From: an uncultured Holophagaceae bacterium
GTDB taxonomy: Bacteria; Acidobacteriota; Holophagae; Holophagales; Holophagaceae
Length of the DNA: 64,000 nucleotides
Assembly (NCBI GenBank): GCA_903857495.1
Contig: CAIOFF010000019.1
Location: 1-64,000 of the forward strand
Direction of reading: 5' to 3'
Shown: positions 50,068-62,876 of the stretch, in pieces
Layout of the letters: each line of letters opens with the position of its first letter
Numbering within the stretch: position 1 is the stretch's first letter
The notes under the pieces: generated by a model
What the model saw: the letters and a program-made list of their open reading frames with translations, nothing else
The model's database searches: none
What the model was told of the DNA's origin: nothing
Position numbers and translations under genes: made by a program

Positions 50068-50550
50068 ATGCTGACCCTTCGCCCCGCCGTTCCTGCCGAT
50101 GCGCCCCTCATCCTCCAGTTCATCCGCGAGCTGGCCGACTACGAGCGCGAGCCCCAGGCCGCCGTCGCCACCGAGGCCGACATCCTGCGCTACGCCTTCT
50201 CGGAGTACCCCCTGGTGCACGTGACCATGGCCGACTGGGAGGGCAATCCCGCGGGCTTCGCCCTGTGGTTCCTCAACTTCAGCACCTGGGAGGGCAAGCC
50301 CGGCATCTACCTCGAGGACCTCTTCGTGCGCCCGGCGCTGCGGGGCAAGGGTATCGGCAAGGCCCTCCTGCAGGACCTGGCGGCCACCGCCGTGAAGGAG
50401 GGCTGGACCCGCTTCGTGTGGCAGGTGCTGGACTGGAACACGCCCGCCATTGAGTTCTACGAGGCCCACGGGGCCAAGGTGATGCGTGAGTGGCTGACCT
50501 GCCGGGTGGAAGGTGAGGCGCTACGGGAACTCGCCGGATCAGGGGAGTGA
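50068..50550 (+). CDS. GNAT-family N-acetyltransferase
   Basis: This 160-residue GNAT enzyme has the acetyl-CoA pyrophosphate loop RPALRGKGIGKALLQDLA after the beta-4 strand GIYLEDLFV, and the ending NTPAIEFYEAHGAKV. The overall pattern (IRELADYEREP near the start and WFLNFSTWEGKPGIYLEDLFV) resembles spermidine/diamine acetyltransferases (SSAT type), which would place it in polyamine or small-amine acetylation, but the substrate is inferred. It is divergent from the E1-alpha gene with an 17-base gap. Confidence 0.88.
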   Translation: MLTLRPAVPADAPLILQFIRELADYEREPQAAVATEADILRYAFSEYPLVHVTMADWEGNPAGFALWFLNFSTWEGKPGIYLEDLFVRPALRGKGIGKALLQDLAATAVKEGWTRFVWQVLDWNTPAIEFYEAHGAKVMREWLTCRVEGEALRELAGSGE

Positions 50551-50572
50551 GGCGGATGATCTCAAAGGAAGA

Positions 50573-50882
50573 CCTGGTTATCGGCCAGACCCCGCAGGAA
50601 AGGATCTCCACGAAGTTCACGAAGACGCCCTGCGGGCGCAGGAAGCACACGAATGCGCCCTGGCTCACCCCGGGCATCCCCAAGGGGGCGGCGGCTGGCT
50701 GCGGCCCCCAAAAGCCGTTCCAGCCGCCGCCCCCTTGGCCGGTCGCACGCGACCGGGGGCCGCAGGCCCAGATGCCCTTCCGAGGCGATGGCTGCGCCTT
50801 CGTGTCCCTCTGGGCAGGTTCTTCGTGCCCTTCGTGGAGCGATTTGAAGGTCCAAATGAGCGGAGCAAGGCCGATAACCAGG
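50573..50882. repeat. 310-bp nested inverted-repeat element with GGTTATCGGCCA termini
   Basis: CCTGGTTATCGGCC (50573-50586) and GGCCGATAACCAGG (50869-50882) are exact complements. Inside lie CTCCACGAAGTTCACGAAG / CTTCGTGCCCTTCGTGGAG and the hairpin GGGGGCGGCGGCTGG / CCAGCCGCCGCCCCC. The termini share the core GRTTATCGGCCA with the element at 39568-39994, although the interiors differ. It fills most of the 376-base gap between the GNAT gene and the CCA-adding enzyme; ORFs reading through it are not believed. Confidence 0.65.
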
Positions 50883-50926
50883 AAGGAAAACGACCCACCG
50901 GCAAGACGCCAATCTCCGGTGTTTGT

Positions 50927-52294
50927 ATGACCTGGCCCCCGCTGCTCCGCCTGAAGGAGGCCCTGGGCCCTGGCGCGGAACTGGCGGTGGTGGGCGGCGC
51001 GGTGCGCGACGAGCTGCTGGGCCGGCCGCACGCGGACTGGGATCTGGCCACGCGGCTGCTGCCCGAGGTGGTGATGGCGAAGGCCCGGGCCGCGGGCCTG
51101 AAGGTGATTCCCACGGGCCTGCAGCACGGCACGGTGACCGTGCTCCTGGAGGGCCGGCCCGTGGAGGTGACCACCTTCCGCAGCGACGGCGACTACCGGG
51201 ACGGCCGCCACCCGGATTCCGTCAAGCTGGGCGTGGACCTGCAGGAGGACCTCTCCCGTCGGGACTTCACCATCAACGCCATGGCCCTGCCCGTGGGTGG
51301 CGGCGACCTGGTGGATCCCTTCGGCGGCCAGGCGGACCTGGCCCTGCGCCTGATCCGCGCCGTGGGGGATCCCCTGCAGCGGTTCGGCGAGGATGGCCTG
51401 CGGACCCTGCGGGCCTGCCGCTTCGCCGCCCAGCTGGGCTTCGAGGTGGAGGCCGTGACCCTGGCCGCCATCCCCCAGCGCCTGGAGGTGGCCCGCAAGG
51501 TCTCGGTGGAGCGGGTCTTCACGGAGCTCGACAAGCTGCTGCGCGGCCGCGATCCGGCCAAGGGCCTGAACCTGCTGGCCGGGAGCGGCCTCCTGGATCT
51601 CTGGCTGCCGGAGCTGCGCCCGCTACTGGGCTGCGGCCAGAACCGGCACCACCGGCACGATGTGTGGGCACACACGCTGGCGGTGGTGGGTCTGACGCCC
51701 GCCGAGCCTGGCCTCCGCTGGGCGGCCCTGCTGCACGATGTCGGCAAGCCGGACACCCGGTCCACGGGGCCGGATGGCCAGGTCCACTTCTACGGCCACG
51801 AGGCGCGGTCGCTGGAGCTGGCCGACGGCCTCCTGGCGCGGCTCAAGGCCAGTCATGTCCTGCGGCAGGAGGTGGCCGCCCTCATCCGCCACCACGGGAC
51901 CCATCCCTCGGCGGCCTGGGGCGACGCCGCCTGCCGCCGCTTCCTGCGCCACCTCCAGGAGGACAGCCTGCCGCTGGCCCAGTGGGGCGCCTTCCGCCGG
52001 GCGGACAATCTGGGCAAACGGCTCGACGCCGAGCGCCAGGAGGACGAGCACCAAGCCCTGATGGCGCGCCTGGAGGCCCTGGCCGCCGCCGCGCCGCCGC
52101 TCTCCGTGCGCGCCCTGGCCCTGGACGGCGCGGCCCTCATGCGGCTGACCGGGCGGCGCGGCGGCCCCTGGCTGGGCGAGCTCCAGCGCCACCTCCTCGA
52201 GGCCGTGCTGGACCACCCCGAGGCCAACACACCCGAGCGACTGGCCATCCTCGCCCGGGACCTGCTCGACGGCGATCAGAATCCATTGGGGTGA
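50927..52294 (+). CDS. cca: CCA tRNA nucleotidyltransferase / poly(A) polymerase family with HD domain
   Basis: This 455-residue class II nucleotidyltransferase has the head motif AVVGGAVRDELLGRPHADWDLAT with its metal-binding Asp pair, RRDFTINAMAL, VDPFGG, and RFGEDGLRTLRACRFAAQLGF. A C-terminal HD domain follows (RHDVWAHTLAVVGL ... WAALLHDVGKP ... GHEARSLELA). The tRNA-Thr gene in this window does not encode CCA, so a CCA-adding activity is needed. The start at the ATG after GTTTGT lacks a clear ribosome site and sits just past a repeat element. Confidence 0.93.
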   Translation: MTWPPLLRLKEALGPGAELAVVGGAVRDELLGRPHADWDLATRLLPEVVMAKARAAGLKVIPTGLQHGTVTVLLEGRPVEVTTFRSDGDYRDGRHPDSVKLGVDLQEDLSRRDFTINAMALPVGGGDLVDPFGGQADLALRLIRAVGDPLQRFGEDGLRTLRACRFAAQLGFEVEAVTLAAIPQRLEVARKVSVERVFTELDKLLRGRDPAKGLNLLAGSGLLDLWLPELRPLLGCGQNRHHRHDVWAHTLAVVGLTPAEPGLRWAALLHDVGKPDTRSTGPDGQVHFYGHEARSLELADGLLARLKASHVLRQEVAALIRHHGTHPSAAWGDAACRRFLRHLQEDSLPLAQWGAFRRADNLGKRLDAERQEDEHQALMARLEALAAAAPPLSVRALALDGAALMRLTGRRGGPWLGELQRHLLEAVLDHPEANTPERLAILARDLLDGDQNPLG

Positions 52295-52349
52295 ACCCAT
52301 GGCGCGTTTGGGTTGATGGCCTCGAGTGAAGGGGGCGCGGGTCTTGTTT

Positions 52350-52370
52350 TTGTCGCCATAACGACGACAA
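52350..52370. promoter_or_regulatory. Dyad TTGTCG-N9-CGACAA upstream of the antitoxin gene
   Basis: TTGTCG and CGACAA are symmetric halves about 20 bases before the antitoxin ATG. Antitoxins normally autoregulate from such sites, so this is a candidate operator. Confidence 0.4.
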
Positions 52371-52388
52371 TGTAACGGGGGGACCGCC

Positions 52389-52688
52389 ATGAAGACCATT
52401 CCGCTTCGAGACTTTCAGCGTGAAGGTGCCAAGGCCTTCGGGGTTACCTCATCGATTGAGCCTTGGCTGCTTGCCGGGCGCGATCAGGATTTCGTCCTGT
52501 TGCCGGTGACCCCCGAAAATCGTTCCTCCATCATGGATCTGGCTGAGGGTCTCGCGGCTGTCTTGGCCCTGCGCCAGGATCAGACGCGATCCGTTGAGGA
52601 GGGCCTGAGTCAGCTCAGCATCGAAGAGATTGACGAGGAGATCCGGGATGCGAGGAAGGCCCTCCGTCGCCGGAAGCAATCGGCATGA
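52389..52688 (+). CDS. Putative antitoxin partner of a PIN toxin
   Basis: This 99-residue protein (MKTIPLRDFQREGAKAFGVT...) precedes and overlaps the PIN gene by four bases (ATGA), the classic antitoxin-toxin layout. The first part could be a small beta-alpha DNA-binding region, and the C-terminal helix (LSQLSIEEIDEEIRDARKALRRRKQ) would wrap the toxin. Family membership is not recognised directly; the call rests on context. GGGGGG lies before the ATG. Confidence 0.65.
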   Translation: MKTIPLRDFQREGAKAFGVTSSIEPWLLAGRDQDFVLLPVTPENRSSIMDLAEGLAAVLALRQDQTRSVEEGLSQLSIEEIDEEIRDARKALRRRKQSA

Positions 52689-53089
52689 GCCGAGCCCTTG
52701 TGCTGGACACCAATGTCCTTGTCTCTGCTGCGCTGAAACCCGAGAGCGACCTCGCGCGAATCGTCGAGCAGGTACTGCTCAAGCGGATCCCCATTTATGT
52801 CTGCCCCTCGATCGTGCTGGAGTACCGCGAGGTCCTGAACCGGCCCAAGTTCCGCCCAATGGGATTCCCCCCGACTTGGTTCCCGCGGTTACTCCAGGTG
52901 GCGTTCCACGAACCCGAGCCAGCGAGTTGGTCATTGGGTGGGCCCGACAAGGACGATCTGGTGTTTCTCTCGCTGGCCAAGGCCTCCGGGGCGGTGCTGG
53001 TCTCCGGGAACCTGGCCCATTTCCCCGAAACGATCAGGGGCGGGGTGCTGGTTCTGTCACCCGCCGCTTACCTGGCAGGAGTGGCCTAG
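52685..53089 (+). CDS. PIN-domain toxin (COG1569-like ribonuclease)
   Basis: This 134-residue PIN domain begins SRALVLDTNVLVSAALKPES with the first metal-binding Asp, then SIVLEYREVLNRPKF with the second acidic position, and ends DKDDLVFLSLAKASGAVLVSGN with the later acidic pair. This matches the stand-alone toxin PIN family that cleaves RNA. It overlaps the antitoxin gene and ends at a bidirectional terminator facing sdhB. Confidence 0.85.
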   Translation: MSRALVLDTNVLVSAALKPESDLARIVEQVLLKRIPIYVCPSIVLEYREVLNRPKFRPMGFPPTWFPRLLQVAFHEPEPASWSLGGPDKDDLVFLSLAKASGAVLVSGNLAHFPETIRGGVLVLSPAAYLAGVA

Positions 53090-53106
53090 CCTTTGCCGTT
53101 CATATA

Positions 53107-53138
53107 AGAAAACGCCCGGCGACAGCCGGGCGTTTTCT
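53107..53138. terminator. Bidirectional terminator between PIN toxin and sdhB
   Basis: GAAAACGCCCGGC and GCCGGGCGTTTTC form a perfect stem around GACA, with A and T runs on the two sides. It can stop transcription from both converging genes. Confidence 0.9.
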
Positions 53139-53155
53139 TCGGGGAACGACCTTCC

Positions 53156-53941
53156 TCAGCCGGCGCCGCCGCCAACAACGGCGGGACGGTAGGTGATGCT
53201 GGCCTTCAGGAAGTCGCGGTTCATGCGGGCGATGTTTTCCATCTTGATGCCCTTGGGGCAGGCGATCTCGCACTCGCCGTGGTTGGTGCAGGTGCCGAAC
53301 TCCTCGGCGTCCATCTGGGCGATCATGTCGCGGACGCGGCTGTAGCGCTCGGGCTGGCCCTGGGGCAGCTGGCCCAGGTGGTTGATCTTCGCGGAGACGA
53401 AGAGCATGGCGCTGGCGTTGGGGCAGGCGGCCACGCAGGCGCCGCAGCCGATGCAGGCGGCGGCATCCATGGCGAGCTCGGCATTCACCTTGGGGATCGG
53501 CAGGGCGTTGGCGTCCTGGGGGGAGCCCGTGGGCACACTGATGAAGCCGCCGGCGGCGATGATGCGGTCGAAGGCGGTCCGGTCCACCATCAGGTCCCGC
53601 AGCACGGGGAAGGCTTCCGCGCGCCAGGGCTCGAGGGTGATGCTCTCGCCGTCCTGGAAGCTGCGCATGTGCAGCTGGCAGGTGGTGGTGCGCTCCTTGG
53701 GGCCGTGGGGGCGGCCGTTGATGACCATGCTGCAGGTGCCGCAGATGCCTTCGCGGCAGTCGTGGTCGAAGGTGATGGGGTCCTCGCCCTTGCGGATGAG
53801 GCCTTCGTTGACGACGTCCAGCATCTCCAGGAAGGACATGTCAGGACTGACGTTCTCGGCGGGATACTCGACGAACTTGCCATCGCAGTTCGTGTTCTTC
53901 TGCCGCCATACGTGGAGGGTGAGATTGAGGTGCTTCGACAT
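53156..53941 (-). CDS. sdhB: Succinate dehydrogenase / fumarate reductase iron-sulfur subunit
   Basis: SdhB passes electrons between the flavin of SdhA and the membrane quinone site. The N-terminal [2Fe-2S] ligands are in [32 protein letters not shown]; the [4Fe-4S] cluster is in [17 protein letters not shown] and the [3Fe-4S] in [14 protein letters not shown]. The 261-residue length and the sequence style match the Bacteroides/epsilon-type three-subunit enzymes. It is the last gene of sdhC-A-B. Confidence 0.95.
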   Translation of the reverse strand: MSKHLNLTLHVWRQKNTNCDGKFVEYPAENVSPDMSFLEMLDVVNEGLIRKGEDPITFDHDCREGICGTCSMVINGRPHGPKERTTTCQLHMRSFQDGESITLEPWRAEAFPVLRDLMVDRTAFDRIIAAGGFISVPTGSPQDANALPIPKVNAELAMDAAACIGCGACVAACPNASAMLFVSAKINHLGQLPQGQPERYSRVRDMIAQMDAEEFGTCTNHGECEIACPKGIKMENIARMNRDFLKASITYRPAVVGGGAG

Positions 53942-53952
53942 GGCTCAGTTCC

Positions 53953-55872
<1,920 letters not shown>

Positions 55873-55888
55873 GGTTGGCTCCCTGGGA

Positions 55889-56584
55889 TCAGTGAATGAA
55901 GCCGGTGATGACGGCGACGGGATACGAGATGTTGACGCCGACCACGAGCAGCGTGAGGCCCGTGGCGAAGTTCCGGCGGAGGCTCTCGTAGCGGGGGTGG
56001 GACAGGCCCAGGGTCTGGGTGAAGCTCCACACGCCATGCCACATGTGCAGACCCAGGCAGAGCTGGGCGACGATGTAGAAGGCGGCGGCGGCAGGGACCT
56101 TGAAGCCGCTGACGAAGTTCGCATAGGGGTTGGCGTGGTCGAAGGCCGGGTGGGCCTGGCCGGTGGTCAGGTGCATCAGGTGGAAGACGATGAAGGCCGC
56201 CAGGATGACGCCGCTCCAGCGCATGGTGCGGGAGGCCCAGGTGGAGGCCACGTTCTGCTGGGCCCGGTAGCCCACGGGGCGGGCGGCCAGGTTGTCGAGG
56301 GTGAGGGTGGTGGCGGACCAGACGTGGAGTCCGGTAGCCAGCAGCAGGACGGCGCGGAAGATCCAGATGCCGCCGCCGTGCAGCATGCTGTGCAGGAACT
56401 TGGCGTAGCCGTTGAAGGCCTCGGCGCCCATGTAGGCCTGGGTGTTCCCGATCATGTGGACCGTGACGAACCCGAAGAGGACGATGCCGGAGGCGGCCAT
56501 GACGATCTTGCGGCCGACCGACGAGGCCAGGAAACCGTGGCCGCGTGCTTCCGCGCCCGCGATGCTCTGCTCAGCAACAGACAT
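55889..56584 (-). CDS. sdhC: Succinate dehydrogenase cytochrome b558-type membrane anchor
   Basis: This 231-residue five-helix dihaem anchor (MSVAEQ start after AAGGAG) replaces the separate SdhC/SdhD of E. coli, as in Bacillus and Bacteroides. Axial haem histidines are expected in helices: [44 protein letters not shown] and [13 protein letters not shown]. It links SdhA/B to the quinone pool. The divergent gap 56585-56968 to hppA contains no gene and should hold the promoters of both operons. Confidence 0.93.
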   Translation of the reverse strand: MSVAEQSIAGAEARGHGFLASSVGRKIVMAASGIVLFGFVTVHMIGNTQAYMGAEAFNGYAKFLHSMLHGGGIWIFRAVLLLATGLHVWSATTLTLDNLAARPVGYRAQQNVASTWASRTMRWSGVILAAFIVFHLMHLTTGQAHPAFDHANPYANFVSGFKVPAAAAFYIVAQLCLGLHMWHGVWSFTQTLGLSHPRYESLRRNFATGLTLLVVGVNISYPVAVITGFIH

Positions 56585-56968
56585 AGATGGACTCCTTGAA
56601 AAGGACGAATAAGTGGAACAGGGGTCCCGAAGGGGTGGGACCGGGTTCATAGAGCGGGGCCATATATGACCTGATTATCTTCCTGGGGGGAGGGAATCCC
56701 AAGCCCTAGGTGGCGGACCCTCGTCACAGTGTGTCCAGGCCCTCTCGGGAGGGGGTTGCCAGTGTTGTGTCTCCCAAGACCCGACCTTGCGCGGGAAGGC
56801 CTTTTTACGGTAAAGTCGCCTCAGAGCCATGCTTGATCTTTGGTGGAAACTCCCTGCGCGGGCCTCCTGCGCTGTGCACGCAGACCGCCTGGAATCCTGA
56901 GACTGCTTCCCCATCATCTTCTACCCCCCTGAGTCCCCCTTTTTTTGGAACCATCCGGAGGAAAAACC

Positions 56969-59428
<2,460 letters not shown>

Positions 59429-59457
59429 ACTGCCCGCGAGAAGGTCTTTTCCGAACA

Positions 59458-59487
59458 CAAGAGGGGCCCTTCGGGGCCCTTCTTCGT
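59458..59487 (+). terminator. Terminator after hppA
   Basis: AAGAGGGGCCC and GGGCCCTTCTT pair around TTCG, starting about 30 bases after the hppA stop. The T-content of the 3' arm supports termination. Confidence 0.8.
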
Positions 59488-59515
59488 GTGCTACCTTGGG
59501 GGCCGTGAGGTCCCC

Positions 59516-61642
59516 ATGCTGCATCGTTTCTTTCCCTTCTCAGCCGCCCTCCTCGCCTGTGTGAGTCTCATGGCTACCGATCCTGCACCCCAGCCCCCCG
59601 TCGCTCCCCAGCGCCCTCACGTGAGCCTGTGGCATGGCGAAAAGGTCAGTGACCCCTGGTTCTGGCTCCGGGAGAAGAGCAGCCCCGAGGTGGTGGCCTA
59701 CCTCAACGCGGAAAACGCCTACACCGAGGCCATGACCAAGGACCTCAAGCCCTTCTCCGAAGCGCTCTACAAGGAGATGCTGGGGCGCATCAAGCAGACG
59801 GACCTGAGCGTCCCGGTCCGGCGCGGCGCCTACTACTACTACTCCCGAACGGAGGAGGGGAAGCAGTATCCCATCCAGTGCCGCCGGAAGGCCGCCAAGG
59901 GCGGCGCCGACGACCCCAAGGCCGCCGAGGAACTCCTGCTGGACCAGAACGAGCTGGCCAAGGGCCTGAAGTTCCTGAGCCTCGGCGGCATGGCGGTCAG
60001 CGACGACGACCGCACCCTGCTCTACAGCACCGATGACACCGGCTTCCGCCAGTACCGCCTCTTCACCAAGGACCTGGTCACGGGCAAGGTGAGCGCCCCC
60101 CTGGCGGAGCGGGTGACCTCCTTCACCTGGGCGGCGGATGCTCGGCACGTCTTCTTCGTCACCGAGGATGACGTCACCAAGCGCTCGAACCAGCTCTGGC
60201 GCCTGGACCTGAAAGCCGGCAAGCCTGTCCTGGTCTTCGAGGAGAAGGACGAGCTCTACCGCATGAGCCTGGGGCGCACCCGGGACCACAAGTTCCTGCA
60301 GGTGGAGGTGCAGTCCACGGACACCTGGGAGTCACGCTACCTGGCGGCCGCCCAGCCCCTCGGCGCCTTCAAGGTGCTGCTGCCCCGGCAGAAGGGCCAC
60401 AAGTACGACTTCGAGCACCGCGAGGGCACCTTCTACATCCGCACCAACCGGGATGCCAAGAACTTCCGCCTGGTCACCGCCCCCGCGGCGACGCCGGATC
60501 CCTCCCACTGGAAGCCCTTCGTGGCGCATCGCCCAGGCGTGCTGATCGAAGGGGTCGATCTCTTCCGCGACTTCCTGGTGGTGGTGCAGCAGCGCGAGGG
60601 CCTGGCCCAGTTCCGCATCCAGGACCTCAAGACCGGCGCCTGGCGCGAGGTGGCCTTTCCCGAGGCTGTCTACGCGGCCTTCCCCGGCGGGACGCCCGAG
60701 TACACCTCCAAGACCTACCGCCTGAACTACCAGTCCCTGGTGACCCCTCAGAGCATCTACGACTGCGACCTGGCCACGGGCAAGCAGACCCTCCTGAAGG
60801 AGACCGAGGTCCTGGGCGGCTACGACAAGGCCCAGTACGCCACGGAGCGCCTGTGGGCCACGGCCCGGGACGGGGTGAAGGTGCCGCTCTCCGTGGTCTA
60901 CCGCAAGGGCGTCAAGCGCGACGGCAGCGCGCCGCTCTTCCTCTATGCCTATGGCTCCTACGGCTATGGGACGCCCCCCGCGTTCTCCAGCACCCGCCTC
61001 AGCCTGCTGGACCGGGGCATGGTCTACGCCATCGCCCACATCCGCGGCGGCAACGAGCTGGGCGAGGCCTGGCACGACGACGGCATGCTCCTGAAGAAGA
61101 TGAACACCTTCACGGACTTCATCGATGCCGCAGAGTTCCTGGTGAGGGAGAAGTGGACCGCCAAGGACCGCCTCGTCATCGAGGGCGGCAGCGCCGGGGG
61201 CCTGCTCATGGGCGCCGTCACCAACCTGCGCCCGGACCTCTTCAAGGCCGTCCACAGCGCCGTGCCTTTCGTGGACGTCATGAACACCATGATGGACGCC
61301 AGCCTGCCGCTCACCGTGGGCGAGTATCTCGAGTGGGGCAATCCCAACGAGAAGCCCGCCTTCGACGCCATGCGGGCCTACAGCCCCTACGACAACCTGA
61401 CGAAGAAGGCCTACCCGGCCATCCTGGTCACCAGCAGCTTCAACGACAGCCAGGTGATGTACTGGGAGCCGGCGAAGTATGTGGCGAAGCTGCGCACCCT
61501 CAAGACCGACACCACGCCCCTGCTGCTGAAGATGAAGATGGAGCCCGCCGGGCACGGTGGCGCCTCCGGCCGCTACGACGCTCTCAGGGATAAGGCCTTC
61601 GAGACCGCCTGGATGCTGAGGCAGGTCGGGATCTTCAAGTAG
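59516..61642 (+). CDS. Oligopeptidase B-like S9A serine peptidase, probably lipoprotein or exported
   Basis: This 708-residue prolyl-oligopeptidase-fold enzyme starts MLHRFFPFSAALLACVSLMA, a lipobox-like signal (LLAC). The propeller begins PHVSLWHGEKVSDPWFWLREKSSPEVVAYLNAEN, typical for oligopeptidase B, which cleaves after Arg/Lys. The catalytic Ser is in IEGGSAGGLLMGAVTN, the Asp in SSFNDSQVMYWEPAKYV and the His in PAGHGGASGRYD. It is only distantly related to the two tandem S9A genes at 18.2-22.5 kb. The track start 10 codons earlier lacks a ribosome site. Confidence 0.93.
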   Translation: MLHRFFPFSAALLACVSLMATDPAPQPPVAPQRPHVSLWHGEKVSDPWFWLREKSSPEVVAYLNAENAYTEAMTKDLKPFSEALYKEMLGRIKQTDLSVPVRRGAYYYYSRTEEGKQYPIQCRRKAAKGGADDPKAAEELLLDQNELAKGLKFLSLGGMAVSDDDRTLLYSTDDTGFRQYRLFTKDLVTGKVSAPLAERVTSFTWAADARHVFFVTEDDVTKRSNQLWRLDLKAGKPVLVFEEKDELYRMSLGRTRDHKFLQVEVQSTDTWESRYLAAAQPLGAFKVLLPRQKGHKYDFEHREGTFYIRTNRDAKNFRLVTAPAATPDPSHWKPFVAHRPGVLIEGVDLFRDFLVVVQQREGLAQFRIQDLKTGAWREVAFPEAVYAAFPGGTPEYTSKTYRLNYQSLVTPQSIYDCDLATGKQTLLKETEVLGGYDKAQYATERLWATARDGVKVPLSVVYRKGVKRDGSAPLFLYAYGSYGYGTPPAFSSTRLSLLDRGMVYAIAHIRGGNELGEAWHDDGMLLKKMNTFTDFIDAAEFLVREKWTAKDRLVIEGGSAGGLLMGAVTNLRPDLFKAVHSAVPFVDVMNTMMDASLPLTVGEYLEWGNPNEKPAFDAMRAYSPYDNLTKKAYPAILVTSSFNDSQVMYWEPAKYVAKLRTLKTDTTPLLLKMKMEPAGHGGASGRYDALRDKAFETAWMLRQVGIFK

Positions 61643-61657
61643 CCGCTCACAGCTCAA

Positions 61658-61684
61658 AAAGGGCGCTAAGGCGCCCTTTTTGAG
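61658..61684 (+). terminator. Terminator after the oligopeptidase B gene
   Basis: AAAAAGGGCGC and GCGCCCTTTTT form an 11-bp stem around TAAG just after the stop, with the T-run built into the arm. Confidence 0.88.
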
Positions 61685-61702
61685 ATAGGAAAGGAGGAAA
61701 GG

Positions 61703-62131
61703 ATGGTGCAACCCGTCCCCGCTGGATACCACACGGTCACGCCCTATCTGGTCGTGCCGAATGCCCTGGCCTTTGTGGCCTTTGTCGAGAAGGCCTTCGC
61801 CGCGGTGGAGCAGAGCCGGGTCCTGCGTCCGGATGGGACCATCGCCCATGCGGAGGTGCAGATCGGCGACTCCAGGGTGCGGGTGGCCCAGGCGAAGGAA
61901 CCCTGGAAGCCCATGCCCACGGGGCTCTACCTCTACGTGCCGGATACCGATGCCACCTATGCAGCGGCGCTGGAGGCAGGGGGCCTGACCCTCATGGAGC
62001 CCGCGGACCAGTTCTACGGCGACCGCAACGCCGGAGTGCAGGATCTCTGGGGCAACAACTGGTGGATCGCCACCCATGTCGAGGATGTGGACGCGGCGGA
62101 GATCCAGCGGAGGATGGCCACCCGCGGGTGA
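61703..62131 (+). CDS. VOC-superfamily (glyoxalase/PhnB-like) protein
   Basis: This 142-residue protein has the paired beta-alpha-beta-beta-beta VOC fold: GYHTVTPYLVVPNALAFVAFVEKAF, then HAEVQIGDSRVRVAQ, and second half GLYLYVPDTDATYAAALEAGGLTLMEPADQFYGDRNAGVQDLWGNNWWIATHVEDV. It is closest in style to the PhnB/YnfA-like group of uncharacterised proteins. A GGAGG-containing leader (AAAGGAGGAAAGG) lies upstream of the ATG. The substrate is unknown. Confidence 0.85.
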   Translation: MVQPVPAGYHTVTPYLVVPNALAFVAFVEKAFAAVEQSRVLRPDGTIAHAEVQIGDSRVRVAQAKEPWKPMPTGLYLYVPDTDATYAAALEAGGLTLMEPADQFYGDRNAGVQDLWGNNWWIATHVEDVDAAEIQRRMATRG

Positions 62132-62306
62132 TGGGGAACTCGTGTGACCATGGACCCCTCCAGCCCACGCGCATGCCCAACGAGCAAGGTCCGGAGTCAC
62201 GAATCCGGACTTTGGTCTGATTGACGGGGGGCAGGGAAGAACCCAGCATGCCTTCAGTCGCTCAGCTGCCTCGATTCCGTTTCAGGCCGACGACCCGGGA
62301 GGATCC

Positions 62307-62735
62307 ATGCGTAGCTGCTTCCACAGTGTTCCGGTGGTCCTTGGCCTCCTGCTGGCCTGTGCACCAGGGATCACCGTGCCCAAGGGCGCCCCCGAGCCCC
62401 CTCCACTCCCCGGACCCGAGATTCAGCAGGCCATTCAGCGGCTTGAGGACGCGAACGCCTGGACCGTCACCCGACTCGAGGTCACGGGGCGAGCCAAGTG
62501 GAGCTCCGCCTACACGGACCACTGGCCAAAGGAGCCGGGCAGGGCGCCCCTCCTCGAGGCCATCCGCCACCTGGATGGGTGGGAGGTCACCTTGCAGGTG
62601 AAGCCTAAGGCAGGCGCGGATCCGCGAGTCGAGATTGTGAGGACTTTGCATGTGCTGGTCGACAGGAACTGGGTCATCTACTGGCGCACATCCTGGCCTG
62701 CGCTGCCCCCGGGTCTCCAGAACCTGGGCCAGTAA
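62307..62735 (+). CDS. Hypothetical lipoprotein, 142 aa
   Basis: The N-terminus MRSCFHSVPVVLGLLLACAPG is a lipoprotein signal with lipobox LLAC. The mature part is soluble and includes a predicted mixed alpha/beta segment (IQQAIQRLEDANAWTVTRLEVTG, GWEVTLQVKPKAGADPRVEIVRTLHVLVDRNWVIYW). GGAGGA lies before the ATG. No family is recognised. Confidence 0.68.
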   Translation: MRSCFHSVPVVLGLLLACAPGITVPKGAPEPPPLPGPEIQQAIQRLEDANAWTVTRLEVTGRAKWSSAYTDHWPKEPGRAPLLEAIRHLDGWEVTLQVKPKAGADPRVEIVRTLHVLVDRNWVIYWRTSWPALPPGLQNLGQ

Positions 62736-62833
62736 CCTCGGAGGAGGCCGCGTCATCCTCCCCTGGCTCCGCGCCCCGGATCGTTTCCTCGGGACTCTAG
62801 GGTTGAGTCTTAGGGCCACAACCCTGAGAATAG

Positions 62834-62862
62834 AAAAGCGCGGCTTAAGCCGCGCCTTTCTT
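62834..62862 (+). terminator. Hairpin terminator upstream of prfC
   Basis: AAAGCGCGGC and GCCGCGCCTTT pair around TTAA and are followed by CTTGT. It probably ends the lipoprotein transcript, 15 bases before the prfC start. Confidence 0.75.
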
Positions 62863-62876
62863 GTCTATGGAACCCC

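Noticed and set aside
50513-50926. Extension of the cca ORF upstream through 50513
   Set aside because: It runs through the inverted-repeat element and the GNAT 3' end; the enzyme N-terminus starts normally at MTWPPLLRLKEAL.
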